Shown in pieces: positions 8,716 through 18,044 of a stretch of 64,000 nucleotides of DNA. Position numbers and translations under genes: made by a program. The stretch lies in contig JABFGG010000012.1 of the NCBI GenBank assembly GCA_013112575.1, forward strand, positions 1 to 64,000, given 5' to 3'. Numbering within the stretch: position 1 is the stretch's first letter; each line of letters starts with the position of its first letter. Source of the stretch: Chloroflexota bacterium (GTDB lineage: Bacteria > Chloroflexota > Anaerolineae > Anaerolineales > UBA11579). The notes beneath the pieces were generated by a model. The model did not search any database, was not told the DNA's origin, and saw nothing but the letters and a program-made list of their open reading frames with translations.

Positions 8716-11361
8716 TTACCGCGACACCGCCATCTTGACCACTTTGCCTTCTTTGTTCAAAGTGATGCGCGCATAACGTGGGTGGCGGGTGCCCTCTCCC
8801 GGAATGTGCTTGCTCAGCGTTACCAGGCGGCGTTGTGGGTGCCCCTCAGGATGGGACTTAGCGCCTAGCTGGGTTGTGGGGCATTCATGCCCGTCACACT
8901 CCACGTGTTCTTGCGTGTAGCTGACGGCAGCATTCTCCATGCCGGGCAAATAGCTCTTCACGATTTTCTTGACACTATATAAAACTTCATTGGGTACGGG
9001 CATCCCTTCTGGGCCGTCGCTGCGGTCACATATGGTTTTTACACTGGGAGCTTGCTGGCTGCGCTGGATGCTCTTGGAGCCTTTGCCATTGGGTAGTGGT
9101 TGTGCCAGTGGGTCGCCATAGAGAATGAACGAGATAAGCGTCTTCTGGTCTTCGCCATCCAGATAGCCCTGGCGGCGGTGCATCTGCCTCGCCAGGTAGA
9201 TCTTGGCGCGGCGTAGAGCTTCCCCGGTGGTATGCCCATCCTGCAAGTATTTCCAGAAGGCTTGGCCTAAGAGATCTGCGGCGATTAATGGGGTAGCAAT
9301 CGATCCGTAAGAAGTCATGGTCGAACCGATCACGGCCTGGCTGCCCGATGCCAGGAACTTGAGTGCCAGGGCAGAGTCCACTGTTTTATTGTGGATGTGA
9401 GCGCCATAACAAGCTTCGGAGAAAACTACCTGGGGAGCGCGGCCACTGTTCTTTACATCTTTGGGGCTAAGGGCTACCGGGTAGTCGGGCCCACTTGGTG
9501 TCTCGATAGGGTCACGCTGCCCATACCACTCAGCGGTATCGATCAGGCCATGCAGGTTGTAATAACTCAGGTCAACCGGGCGCTGGCTGTCTTTGGGTAA
9601 GCGACCTGTCTGGCTGGGCGGTGACACTACCAGTTCCGCTGGTTCACCGATAGGCCGGAACACAGAGTTGGAAGCTCGTCGCCAGATCTCGGCAGTGTAG
9701 CCAAAGCTAGCTTTGAAACGCCGGCGCAATAAGATATCCAGAATGCGCTGCCATAGACTTCTGGCTCCCACGCGCGGTTCATTGGCTTTCTGGCGCTGAC
9801 GAGTGATGAGGTGCAGATTGTGCAGTAGCACCTTAGGATCACTCTTCCCGCCACCGGGTAAGCGCCCGATGGGCCAGTGGGGGATGAAGTAGTTGTCATC
9901 TGTAGTGGCATAAGGGTTGTCTGAGGGCACATCGTTGTCATCATCGTCAACTGGGTTAGGCAGGTTGTGGAAAGGTACAACTTGCGGTCCGCCCACGATC
10001 AACATGGCCCCGATCATTTCGCCGCGAGCGCGTAAGGCTTCATCCAGGTCGGCAATGCTGTGCTTGATCGACCAGGGATCGGTGTGCTTGGCGGGTTCAA
10101 AGCCATATTTCCAGATATTTTCCGGGTCATCGGCATAGAACAGCATGGCTCCCCAATGTTGCCATTTCTGTGTTTCGCTCACCACTTTGAGCAAGGCTTC
10201 TTCGATGGGGGGCACATTCTCAAGGCCATATTGTGCTTCCAGGCCTTGTTGGGTAGTGACCAGCACGTAAACTGGGAAACGCCCATCCGCCTTGGAAGAG
10301 CCGCCCGGTTCCTTGATACGTTCGGCGACCCTGTCCAACTCTGCCTGCACGTTAAGCAGGGTTTCCTGAACCTCCTTGCTCAGAGGCTTTCGTTCTTTTT
10401 TAGGAACTGTAGGCAGGTCTTGTTCAGGTGTAGCATCTTCATCTACTACCGCACTCTTTTCTTGTGAATAAACTTCTAAAGTCTCAATGGCTTCTTCAGC
10501 AAGTGCGTCTTGCTGGACTGACTTAGCCTCATTGTCTTCCAAAGCTCCCTCCGCCAACCGGTTCCAGCCCAGGGCTGCCGTCACTGCTGCGGGGATGGGA
10601 ATATCGAGCCACACTTTCATTTCCTGAGGCCACATTTTTGTAAAACGGTGCTGTGCACCCCACAGCCGCTTGACGACCTGTCCGCCAACATCGTGGGCGG
10701 CACATTGATGCAACAAGGCTACGGCGTCGTCTTCTTCCCCGCTGTCCATCAGCAAGTCTGCCAAGATCAACGTCACAGCCAAGGCATCTGGCCAGCGTTG
10801 GCTGTAAAGTTCTGCCAGTTTGCGCACCGCCATCCAGTCGTAGTGTTTGGAGGCGAGCAGTAAGTGGGTGACGGCTGGTAAAGGTGTCGGTGGGTCGGCC
10901 AGGAGAGCATTCTGTACAAGGGTCTCGGCTTTGCGAACATCCTCTTTTTGAAGCTCCTCACGGGCTTTGGCTAGCAGGTAGCCCCATTCAGGTACGTCAC
11001 CGACGCTCAAAACTTCCCCTCCCAGGGCCACCACGCTGGCCCGCGCTGTTTCGGCGCTTGAGTACTTGTGTTGTTCGCTGGCGCGGGTCAGTTCTTCCTG
11101 TGCCTCCTGAAATTCAGGATCACTGTTGACCAGCTTCTTCAGGGTGGACAGGGCGGATTCATTATGCCCGTCAGCTAGTAATGCCCTGGCGTGGAGGAAA
11201 TCCACCTGCATGTCGCCTGGATAGGTATTTAGCCACACAGCGCTTACTCGCCGGGCAAACTTGTTCTCACTGCTGCGTAGGGCTGTATCCAGCAGGGCGA
11301 TGATGTCTTCGCGTCTGATGGCGTTATTGGTCTCGTCGTGGGTGTTGTGAGAGTTATTCAT
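8716..11361 (-). CDS. TPR protein with C25/caspase-like cysteine peptidase domain
   Basis: 881 residues. The first ~260 residues are helical TPR-like repeats, followed by a low-complexity acidic linker. The second half resembles the gingipain-type (C25) fold: a VGGPQVVP segment, SDNPY plus an IGRLPG strand, then a His604-Gly and C651 (in SEACYGA) dyad 47 residues apart, ending with the LYGDP motif typical of the clan. About 120 residues follow the catalytic core. No signal peptide is visible, unlike secreted gingipains, so it is likely cytosolic. Its start overlaps the stop of the giant TPR gene by four bases. Function is inferred only: a regulated protease, possibly of the conflict or signalling kind. 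A CHAT-type caspase relative is the alternative reading. Confidence 0.75.
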   Translation of the reverse strand: MNNSHNTHDETNNAIRREDIIALLDTALRSSENKFARRVSAVWLNTYPGDMQVDFLHARALLADGHNESALSTLKKLVNSDPEFQEAQEELTRASEQHKYSSAETARASVVALGGEVLSVGDVPEWGYLLAKAREELQKEDVRKAETLVQNALLADPPTPLPAVTHLLLASKHYDWMAVRKLAELYSQRWPDALAVTLILADLLMDSGEEDDAVALLHQCAAHDVGGQVVKRLWGAQHRFTKMWPQEMKVWLDIPIPAAVTAALGWNRLAEGALEDNEAKSVQQDALAEEAIETLEVYSQEKSAVVDEDATPEQDLPTVPKKERKPLSKEVQETLLNVQAELDRVAERIKEPGGSSKADGRFPVYVLVTTQQGLEAQYGLENVPPIEEALLKVVSETQKWQHWGAMLFYADDPENIWKYGFEPAKHTDPWSIKHSIADLDEALRARGEMIGAMLIVGGPQVVPFHNLPNPVDDDDNDVPSDNPYATTDDNYFIPHWPIGRLPGGGKSDPKVLLHNLHLITRQRQKANEPRVGARSLWQRILDILLRRRFKASFGYTAEIWRRASNSVFRPIGEPAELVVSPPSQTGRLPKDSQRPVDLSYYNLHGLIDTAEWYGQRDPIETPSGPDYPVALSPKDVKNSGRAPQVVFSEACYGAHIHNKTVDSALALKFLASGSQAVIGSTMTSYGSIATPLIAADLLGQAFWKYLQDGHTTGEALRRAKIYLARQMHRRQGYLDGEDQKTLISFILYGDPLAQPLPNGKGSKSIQRSQQAPSVKTICDRSDGPEGMPVPNEVLYSVKKIVKSYLPGMENAAVSYTQEHVECDGHECPTTQLGAKSHPEGHPQRRLVTLSKHIPGEGTRHPRYARITLNKEGKVVKMAVSR

Positions 11362-14300
11362 GCCTGAATAGCTACCTCGTTGGTATTTGTGGGATGTACC
11401 AGGTTGAGCGCGACGACCGCGGCCAACTGGCGCTGGACATTGACGTCATCCGGAGCCAGACCTGCGGCGTGACGCAGCATAGTTTCGGCCCCTTCGTAGT
11501 CTTTGCTGTCTTTGAGTATTTGTGCTGATTCCCAGTAAGCTCGCGGGTCCTGTGGCGCTAGTGCAATTGCCTGCTGGAAATGTTCTAACGCTTGTGGGTA
11601 TTGGCGGCGTAATTTGTAAGCACAAGCCAACTCCACGTGTGGCTCGGCGGTATTCGGATTGAGGTTGATGGCTTCGCCCAGGTGTTCAATAGCCTGGTCG
11701 AGTTGCCCGGCATCTTCCAGCAGGCGACCCAGGTGGTGGCGCAATTCGGCCTGTTTTTCGCCAGATAATTCCATGCTATGGCGCACAGCCTGTTGAGCGG
11801 CCTGTACGGCGTCCTGTGTGCGTCCTGCATTTTCCAGGGCCAATGAAAGGTTTATAAGGATCTCTGGCTCGTTGGGGGCTTCGAGGGCCAGTTCTTTGAG
11901 CAAGGTCAGGCTAGCCTGTATATCTCCGTTCTGCTCCAGTAGTTGGGCGCGGGCCAATTGCAAGGGCAGGGTATCGTTTGAGCTGTTGACCGCCGTTTCA
12001 AGCTGGTCAATGGCTTTGGCAAGGTGGTTCTGGCTGCGGAGCGCCTCGGCTTTGAGCAGGTGATAGTCGCTCTGGCAGGCATCGATCTTCAGGGCGGCGT
12101 CGGCGAATTTGATAGCGTTCTGGTTATCACCGGATTGCTGGGCGATCTTGGCTCGCATGAAAAGCGCGTCTGGGTTTTGCGGCTGTTGTTTGATGGCTTT
12201 GTCGATGTTCTTGGCTGCCAGTATTAGCTTCTTGGATTTGTGTTGCGCCTGTCCAAGCGCCAACAGCACATCTGGTTGATCCTGATCGAGCGCGATGGAT
12301 TTCTCGAATGCCTGGATAGCGGCATCTGTATGCCCGTTGGACATACTGGCTTGCCCAAGATCGAACAATATTTCAGCATCTTGCGGGGCCAATTCGTGGG
12401 CTTTCTCAAAATGATGGATAGCTGCTGCTTCATCACCCAGTGCGGAATGAATGTGACCGGCCAGTGCCTGCCATTCCGCTTCATCTTCCCAGATTGATAA
12501 AGCTGTATCAACGTGATGGATAGCGGTTTCAAAATCTTCAATGGCGTGCGCAAACCTGGCAGCCACTGCATGCAAGATAGAATTGGCCGGTAGGCTTTCC
12601 ACGGCGCGGCTGGCGGCCTCAAATGCTTTGGCCGGGTTCTCGACTGCCAGGAGGTTAGCCAGTGCCATCAACACGTAACCGTCTTTAGGATGCTTCTGGG
12701 CCAATTTCCTGGCAGCATCCATGTCAACGGCTTGGATGTTGTTCAAGGCTGTAGCCACTTCAATGGCGCTGCTAGGGTAGGAGGCTACCTTGGTCTCATG
12801 TTTGCCGGGCGCGAAGATGTCGACACCGCGGGCATAGAGGTGAGCGATGTTGTGATGGGTATCTTCAAAGGGGGCTTTGGTTTTGGCCTGGTTGATGGCC
12901 TGCTCGAACTGGCCCCAGACCTTTTTGTCCGTCCAATCTTCAAGATGCTTGCCACGTTGGGAGTCTGCCAGACGACAGCGCTGTGCATATTCGGCGCGTT
13001 CCACGAGTGCAGTAGCCAGCAGGAGGTGGGGTATGGGTTCTTCCCCAAAAAGCTTTATCTGTTGCTTCAAAACCTCCAGTGCTTTATCCCAAACTTTTCC
13101 AACGACGGCAGTCTTTGCTACCGCAAGGCCAGCGTTTGCATCGAGGTTTTCGGCCAGGGCCTGTGTTGTCTTTTCCAGTAGCTGCTCACCCAGGATGGTG
13201 TCGTGCTGGGTAAAGGCCAATCTGGCTTGTAAAGCCAGAGAAGCTGTGTCTGGATCTTCATCCTGGATAATGCTCAACAAGTTTTCTGCCTGGTTAATTT
13301 TGCCTTTGTCCAGCAGCACAGTCGCGGCCAGATTGAGTAATTGACGGTTGTCGCTAAACGTTTCCGGCTGTTCGAATACGATCTCGAGGATACGGCCAGC
13401 GCGTTCGGGGCGCAAACATGCCAGGGATGTTTCAGCGGCTAGGTGACGGATTTCAGCATCTTCCGGAGCCAGGCTCAGGGCTTGTTCAGCATGGTCCAGG
13501 GCTTTGAGTAGGTCACTCATGTCGCGGAAAATCTGGGCAGCCTGGTAATGCAAGTGGGCATGGCCGGGGGCAATCTGCAGGGCATGCTCCAGGCAGGCCA
13601 GGGCTGCCGAGTTACGTTCCATTTCCAGCAATAAGCTGGCTTTGTTGGCCAGTAAATCTGCATTCTCCGGCTCTATCTCGAGCTGGCTTTCAAGGGTGTT
13701 GAGGGCTTTTTCTGTATCGCCAATTTCCTGGTATGCGGCGAAGAGGGCAGACAATAACTCCTGGCTCGGTTGCTCTTCGGTCTCCCTGGCGCGCTCCAAA
13801 TATTCAAGGCTGGATTGGCTGTTATCGAGCGCTTGCACACTTTTGGCTGCTGCCAGCAGGGTTTTGCTGGTGGCTTGTTCGGTATCCAGCAGTTTCTTGA
13901 AACTAACCCTGGCTTCGATATCGGCGCCAAGTTGTAATTGTGTTTGCCCTAATTTCAGCAGTGTCTCTGCATCGTCGGGTTGCAATTCAACGGCGCGTTT
14001 TAGGGCTTCGCTGGCTTCTGCAGGCTCTTCATGCAGGGTGGCTTGTTCGGCGTACCATAGCACGATATCAAGATCGTCAGACGATTTGAGATAAGCTTCG
14101 CGAGCGGTCTGGAAGGATTCGTGGGGCAGGTCGGCTGCGAGGTAAGCATTTGCCAGGGCTTTTAGGATAACTGTGTTGGCAGGATTTGCCAGTTGTGCAT
14201 CCTGAAGGGTTGCAATGGCTACGTCTGGTTTACCCAGGTCTAGGGCTACTGCGGCCAGCCCCAGTTGGATACGTGTACGCCACTCGGTTTCTTTGGCGAG

Positions 14301-16580
14301 TTGGGTGTCTAATACCTGTGAGTAGCTGTCAAAGGCAGCCTGGGCATCTCCACTCAATTTGTAAGCTTCGGCCAATAGGAGCATGGCCTCTTCATGGTCA
14401 GGGGCTTTATTGCGCATGATATGCAGAGCCTTGATGCTGGCTTCAGCTTCTTCATTCAGGGAAAGGTGGGCGCGTGCCAGGTTCAGGTTGGCATCGATAC
14501 TTTCTGGGTGCTGTTCAAGAATTACTGCCAGAACTTCAAGGGCTGCACGATATTCGCTCTGCTGCATCAGCATGCCCGCATAGGCTGTAGCAATATCACT
14601 ATCATTAGGATAGTTTTGGAAGGCCTTGTGGAAGGCGCTTTGGGCTTTCTCGGTTTGGCCCAGTGATAGCAAAGTGTTACCCAGATCCAGCACGATCCCT
14701 TTGGAGAGAGGATTGGTTTCACTCCCTGTTTCTTCCAATAATTTGCCAGCATCTTCAAAAGCATTTAAAGCCTTTTCTTGCGTTCCTGAAGTCAAATGAG
14801 CCTGTCCCAGTGCATAGTGTAGTTCCACCGCTTTCGGAACGGCCTGCACACCGGATTGCAAGGTGTTGAGGGCTTTGGCGCTCTCGTAGTTAGATGTGTA
14901 GTAATCTGCCAGGGCCAGCCAGGCTGAAGCCATCTCGGGATTGAGTTGGGTAGCTTTGCGGAGGTGTTCGCTGGCGCTTTGCGGGTTGCCCAATTCCATG
15001 AGGGCTGTGCCGAGCAGCGAATGTGCATAACCGTTATCCGGGTAGAGGTGGATGGCACGTTGCCCGGCTTCCGCGGCTTTTTCGGGTTGCTGCAATTGCA
15101 GGGCACAGTCTGCCAAATTGCACAGGTCTTTGGCCTCAGGTTTGCTCTGTTGCTCGATCAAACGCTGCAGTTCGACCTGAGCGGCCTCCCAGAATTCGAT
15201 ATCCATCAACACATCGATCAGGTGGCGCTGGATTGCAGGATCGTCATCCTGGGTAGCGGCAGCATAGGCGTTTTGGGCGGCCTCTTCCAGTTGGCGGGCC
15301 ATGTGCTGGGCGCGGCTGAGGATGAACAAGAAGGTGGGATTGTTGGATAAGTTTAGTAATCCCAGTTCGGCGGCCTTGATGGCCTCATGGGGCATACCTA
15401 AGGACAGCAACAATTCGGCCAGACGTTGTAGATAATGGGGCGCAATGGTTTGGTGGTTGAGCCTGTTCAGAGCGTGGCTGGCAAAAGCACCAGCGTTTTC
15501 GGTCAGGCCTTTGTTGACGGCGACCTGCGCAGCCAGGATAAGTTCGGTGGGGGACTCTTCGCTTTCGGCCAACGATATATCGTCAATATTGATCGAAGCA
15601 TCAACCTTTTTCTCGCCGAGATCGAGCCTTACGAGTTGCAGGCGGGCATCATCAATATCGTTTTCACCTGCAAGTTCTTGGGCCTGTTCCAGGGCGGCCT
15701 GGGCTACGTCTTTGACTTTGTTATGTGCAGCGGTGCTGGCCAACTCGACGATGGCGTCAACTTGGGTGCTTTGGGCTACTTTCCAGGCTTGTTGTAAAGC
15801 CTGCAAGGCCTCGGCATATTGGCCGCTGACCTGATGCATCTCCGCCCGTTGGCGCAAATTGCTGGCTCGCCGTGAGGGTCCTTTGGCCTGTTTGACCAAC
15901 TGTCGGGCGACGCTTTTGGCTAAGCGTTGTCGCTGGCCGGAAAATGGCTTGAGGATATTCACTTGTTGCTGAACGTTCAGGGGATTTAGCAAGCGCCCTA
16001 ACAGATCGCCTTGATTTTCCGGGCTGAGGGGATTGCTCAAAATACTTTGTAGTGCAGCTAATCCAAAGCTCTCATTCGCTTTAAATTCGAAAAGAGCATT
16101 GAGCATATCTTCAGGTTCGGGCAACATTCCAAATAGCACGCTGATGATCGTTGGGCCATATCTTTTCCCCGATACAAAAGCAACATCGATCAACTTGTCC
16201 CAGTTTTGGTTCGCAATGTAGTCCTCGCGCAAGGCCAGGGCGATGAGAGCGGCCTTTTCCAGGTCAATCTCGAATTCATCCGGCTCAGCGAGAAATTCTG
16301 CCAGGTTTATCTCAGCGCGTTCTTTCAACGCGTTTTGAATGGATTGCAAAGGTTGGCTGAGCAAACTTTCCAGGTCAATGGGGGAGTCGAGAGCGATCAG
16401 TCCCAGTTGGGCAGGCGACCACTTGTCAGTATCTTTGCCAATAATCTCCCTGGCGCGCGCCTGGAAAATGCCGTCGTTCAGGCTGAGCCAGATAAGATCG
16501 TCTTGCTGCAGGGCAGCAAGAACGCGAGTGTAATCTTCTTCAGAGTGTTGCTGGCGGAGGTGTTGGATGAAAGCGATCAT
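11358..16580 (-). CDS. Giant TPR-repeat protein (1740 residues)
   Basis: After a unique ~230-residue N-terminal region, nearly the whole chain is built of 34-residue TPR units (recurring A-x-x-x-Y-P and L-G-x-A-x-x-x-L-G patterns), several tens of repeats with no enzymatic domain visible. No signal peptide is visible. It overlaps the downstream peptidase gene by four bases and starts seven bases after the small membrane protein gene, so the three are one operon. Probably a scaffold or sensor that binds and controls the peptidase. The start ATG lacks a clear Shine-Dalgarno site and may rely on coupling. Confidence 0.85.
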   Translation of the reverse strand: MIAFIQHLRQQHSEEDYTRVLAALQQDDLIWLSLNDGIFQARAREIIGKDTDKWSPAQLGLIALDSPIDLESLLSQPLQSIQNALKERAEINLAEFLAEPDEFEIDLEKAALIALALREDYIANQNWDKLIDVAFVSGKRYGPTIISVLFGMLPEPEDMLNALFEFKANESFGLAALQSILSNPLSPENQGDLLGRLLNPLNVQQQVNILKPFSGQRQRLAKSVARQLVKQAKGPSRRASNLRQRAEMHQVSGQYAEALQALQQAWKVAQSTQVDAIVELASTAAHNKVKDVAQAALEQAQELAGENDIDDARLQLVRLDLGEKKVDASINIDDISLAESEESPTELILAAQVAVNKGLTENAGAFASHALNRLNHQTIAPHYLQRLAELLLSLGMPHEAIKAAELGLLNLSNNPTFLFILSRAQHMARQLEEAAQNAYAAATQDDDPAIQRHLIDVLMDIEFWEAAQVELQRLIEQQSKPEAKDLCNLADCALQLQQPEKAAEAGQRAIHLYPDNGYAHSLLGTALMELGNPQSASEHLRKATQLNPEMASAWLALADYYTSNYESAKALNTLQSGVQAVPKAVELHYALGQAHLTSGTQEKALNAFEDAGKLLEETGSETNPLSKGIVLDLGNTLLSLGQTEKAQSAFHKAFQNYPNDSDIATAYAGMLMQQSEYRAALEVLAVILEQHPESIDANLNLARAHLSLNEEAEASIKALHIMRNKAPDHEEAMLLLAEAYKLSGDAQAAFDSYSQVLDTQLAKETEWRTRIQLGLAAVALDLGKPDVAIATLQDAQLANPANTVILKALANAYLAADLPHESFQTAREAYLKSSDDLDIVLWYAEQATLHEEPAEASEALKRAVELQPDDAETLLKLGQTQLQLGADIEARVSFKKLLDTEQATSKTLLAAAKSVQALDNSQSSLEYLERARETEEQPSQELLSALFAAYQEIGDTEKALNTLESQLEIEPENADLLANKASLLLEMERNSAALACLEHALQIAPGHAHLHYQAAQIFRDMSDLLKALDHAEQALSLAPEDAEIRHLAAETSLACLRPERAGRILEIVFEQPETFSDNRQLLNLAATVLLDKGKINQAENLLSIIQDEDPDTASLALQARLAFTQHDTILGEQLLEKTTQALAENLDANAGLAVAKTAVVGKVWDKALEVLKQQIKLFGEEPIPHLLLATALVERAEYAQRCRLADSQRGKHLEDWTDKKVWGQFEQAINQAKTKAPFEDTHHNIAHLYARGVDIFAPGKHETKVASYPSSAIEVATALNNIQAVDMDAARKLAQKHPKDGYVLMALANLLAVENPAKAFEAASRAVESLPANSILHAVAARFAHAIEDFETAIHHVDTALSIWEDEAEWQALAGHIHSALGDEAAAIHHFEKAHELAPQDAEILFDLGQASMSNGHTDAAIQAFEKSIALDQDQPDVLLALGQAQHKSKKLILAAKNIDKAIKQQPQNPDALFMRAKIAQQSGDNQNAIKFADAALKIDACQSDYHLLKAEALRSQNHLAKAIDQLETAVNSSNDTLPLQLARAQLLEQNGDIQASLTLLKELALEAPNEPEILINLSLALENAGRTQDAVQAAQQAVRHSMELSGEKQAELRHHLGRLLEDAGQLDQAIEHLGEAINLNPNTAEPHVELACAYKLRRQYPQALEHFQQAIALAPQDPRAYWESAQILKDSKDYEGAETMLRHAAGLAPDDVNVQRQLAAVVALNLVHPTNTNEVAIQA

Positions 16581-16587
16581 ATGTTTT

Positions 16588-16926
16588 TTATGTCCAATCG
16601 ATTTGCAGGATCAGCCAGTAGGCCGTACCCATCAACATGAGTCCGACCACTGTGAGGAACAACCCAACCCCTGTCTTGGTGCGCACCATTTCATTGAGGG
16701 AGCTTAATAACGTGGAGGCGTTGCCAACTAATCCTGAAACTTCATCAGTGATGCCTTTTTGGGCTATCTTAGAGGTTTGCATGGCCAGGGTTTTTACATC
16801 CCGGCTGAAGCCCTGGCTGACGAGAACAAATACCCCGGCTAGAAAAGATAGAATGCCCAGTGCAAAAAAGGTCACAGCCATGTAAATCAGAATGTCAGGT
16901 AATTTGAAAAATGCTAATGGATCCAT
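16588..16926 (-). CDS. Small two-span membrane protein, first gene of the TPR/peptidase operon
   Basis: 112 residues from the ATG at 16926, chosen because AGGAGG lies immediately upstream; a longer frame to 17001 has no such site. Membrane segments cover roughly residues 11-36 and 85-110, with an amphipathic, Ser/Thr-rich stretch between them that may be coiled. I do not recognise the family. Its place ahead of the two TPR genes suggests a membrane anchor for them. Confidence 0.7.
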   Translation of the reverse strand: MDPLAFFKLPDILIYMAVTFFALGILSFLAGVFVLVSQGFSRDVKTLAMQTSKIAQKGITDEVSGLVGNASTLLSSLNEMVRTKTGVGLFLTVVGLMLMGTAYWLILQIDWT

Positions 16927-17030
16927 GCCAGCCTCCTGCGAATGCAGATCGTGATTGTAAGAGTGCAAGTTGTGTGCCTGTTGATACTGTGATGTAAGCA
17001 CATTTCAGTTGCAAAAATGGCCAATATCTC

Positions 17031-17072
17031 TTGACGGGATCACGGAAAACCACTATAGTGAACCATATGGTT
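17031..17072 (+). promoter_or_regulatory. arsR promoter with palindromic operator
   Basis: TTGACG (17031-17036), 17-base spacer, TATAGT (17054-17059). The predicted start of transcription falls at or next to the ATG at 17067, so the mRNA would be leaderless. The 12-base perfect palindrome AACCATATGGTT (17061-17072) covers the start site and start codon, the natural place for autorepression by the ArsR protein it precedes. Confidence 0.75.
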
Positions 17073-17405
17073 AACAAAAAAGAAGCAGTATTAGATAATG
17101 CCTTTGGGGCGCTTTCCAGCCCGGTGCGGCGTGCTATGCTGTCCCGTTTGTCGCAGGGCGAAGCCACGGTAAGTGAGTTGGCCTCAGCGCACGAGATTTC
17201 CCTTCCTGGAATATCCAAGCATGTGCGCGTGTTGGAAAACGCCGGTTTGATCCGAAGGGAAAAGCGCGGTCGTGAATACCACTGCCGCATTAAACCCGCC
17301 CCGATGCGCGAGGCGGTGGCCTGGTTGGCCCAGCACCAACACTTCTGGGAGCAGCAGTTCGATGCCCTCGACAACTTCCTGGCGGAGGGTGGGGCGGATG
17401 ACTGA
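17067..17405 (+). CDS. ArsR-family transcriptional regulator
   Basis: 112 residues with a winged helix typical of ArsR: a wHTH with SSPVRRAMLSRL, recognition helix around EISLPGISKHVRVL and wing at RREKRGREYH. No metal-binding CxC is visible, so it belongs to the metal-independent group commonly paired with SRPBCC proteins. The ATG at 17067 is preferred because an upstream TTG in frame is the promoter -35 box. The next gene overlaps it by eight bases. Confidence 0.9.
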   Translation: MVNKKEAVLDNAFGALSSPVRRAMLSRLSQGEATVSELASAHEISLPGISKHVRVLENAGLIRREKRGREYHCRIKPAPMREAVAWLAQHQHFWEQQFDALDNFLAEGGADD

Positions 17406-17850
17406 GATCGAGACACCAATCCAACTACAAGTACGCCGGACCTTTCGCGCCCCTCGCGAAAAGGTGTTCCGCGCCTGGACAGATCCAGCCATGCTGCATA
17501 AATGGTGGCGGGCAAGCCCCGAGTGGAGTTCACCAGTGGCAGAAGTCGACCTGCGTGTGGGCGGGCAGTACCGTTTGGGAATGCAGGCGCCTGATGCGGA
17601 TGAACCGTACGTCGTGGTGGGGGAATACAAAGAGATCATCCCGGCAGAAAAACTCGTTTACACCTGGGGTTGGGAGCATGGCGGAGCGCTTACCCAGGTC
17701 ACAGTTGAGTTCCTGGATCATGCTGACGGCACGGAGATCGTGCTGACGCATGAGAACTTTGCCAGTGAGGCGATGCGGGATGAACATGCGGAGGGCTGGA
17801 ATGGTTGTATTGAAGTGCTGGACAAGGTTTTGCCTGCACTGGATGAGTAA
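17398..17850 (+). CDS. SRPBCC (AHSA1-like) domain protein
   Basis: 150 residues with the AHSA1 pattern: RTFRAPREKVFRAWTDP near the start, KWW, the GGQYRL strand, and the C-terminal EGWNGCIEVLDKVL helix. The fold forms a hydrophobic cavity; the ligand is unknown. Start ATG at 17398 lies inside the ArsR gene, giving translational coupling. ArsR-SRPBCC pairs are common, with the ArsR repressing both. Confidence 0.88.
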   Translation: MTEIETPIQLQVRRTFRAPREKVFRAWTDPAMLHKWWRASPEWSSPVAEVDLRVGGQYRLGMQAPDADEPYVVVGEYKEIIPAEKLVYTWGWEHGGALTQVTVEFLDHADGTEIVLTHENFASEAMRDEHAEGWNGCIEVLDKVLPALDE

Positions 17851-17865
17851 TAAAGCAGTATTTTC

Positions 17866-18044
17866 TTGAATTCCAAAACCCCAGATATGGTAAAATCTCG
17901 CCTGCGTCACATCTGTCTCTCCTCGTGGAGGGACGTTTTTTTGAGAAGCAAATAGACGCATAAATCAATCCGGCAATCGCCGGAATTTTCGAGGAGCGAA
18001 GGTAACCTGTATAGCAGGTGAGAGGCGTTCCAAGGAAGGAAGTT
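17866..18044 (+). promoter_or_regulatory. Promoter and structured leader of the L25 gene
   Basis: A -35-like TTGAAT (17866-17871) and an extended -10 TGGTAAAAT (17888-17896) precede a leader of about 140 bases with three hairpins. The first (17915-17934) has an eight-pair stem with a TCGT loop and is followed by seven T at 17936-17942, a textbook intrinsic terminator. The second is 17969-17984 (six pairs) and the third 18005-18019 (five pairs). This suggests attenuation or autogenous control of L25. Alternatively the first hairpin ends the upstream SRPBCC transcript. Confidence 0.6.

Noticed and set aside
8716..16926. Type III-E CRISPR (TPR-CHAT) locus
   Set aside because: No CRISPR array, no gRAMP-like effector and the protease core looks C25-like.
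17031..17066. Upstream TTG start for the ArsR gene
   Set aside because: The TTG is the promoter -35 box and the codons between lack family similarity; ATG at 17067 is better.
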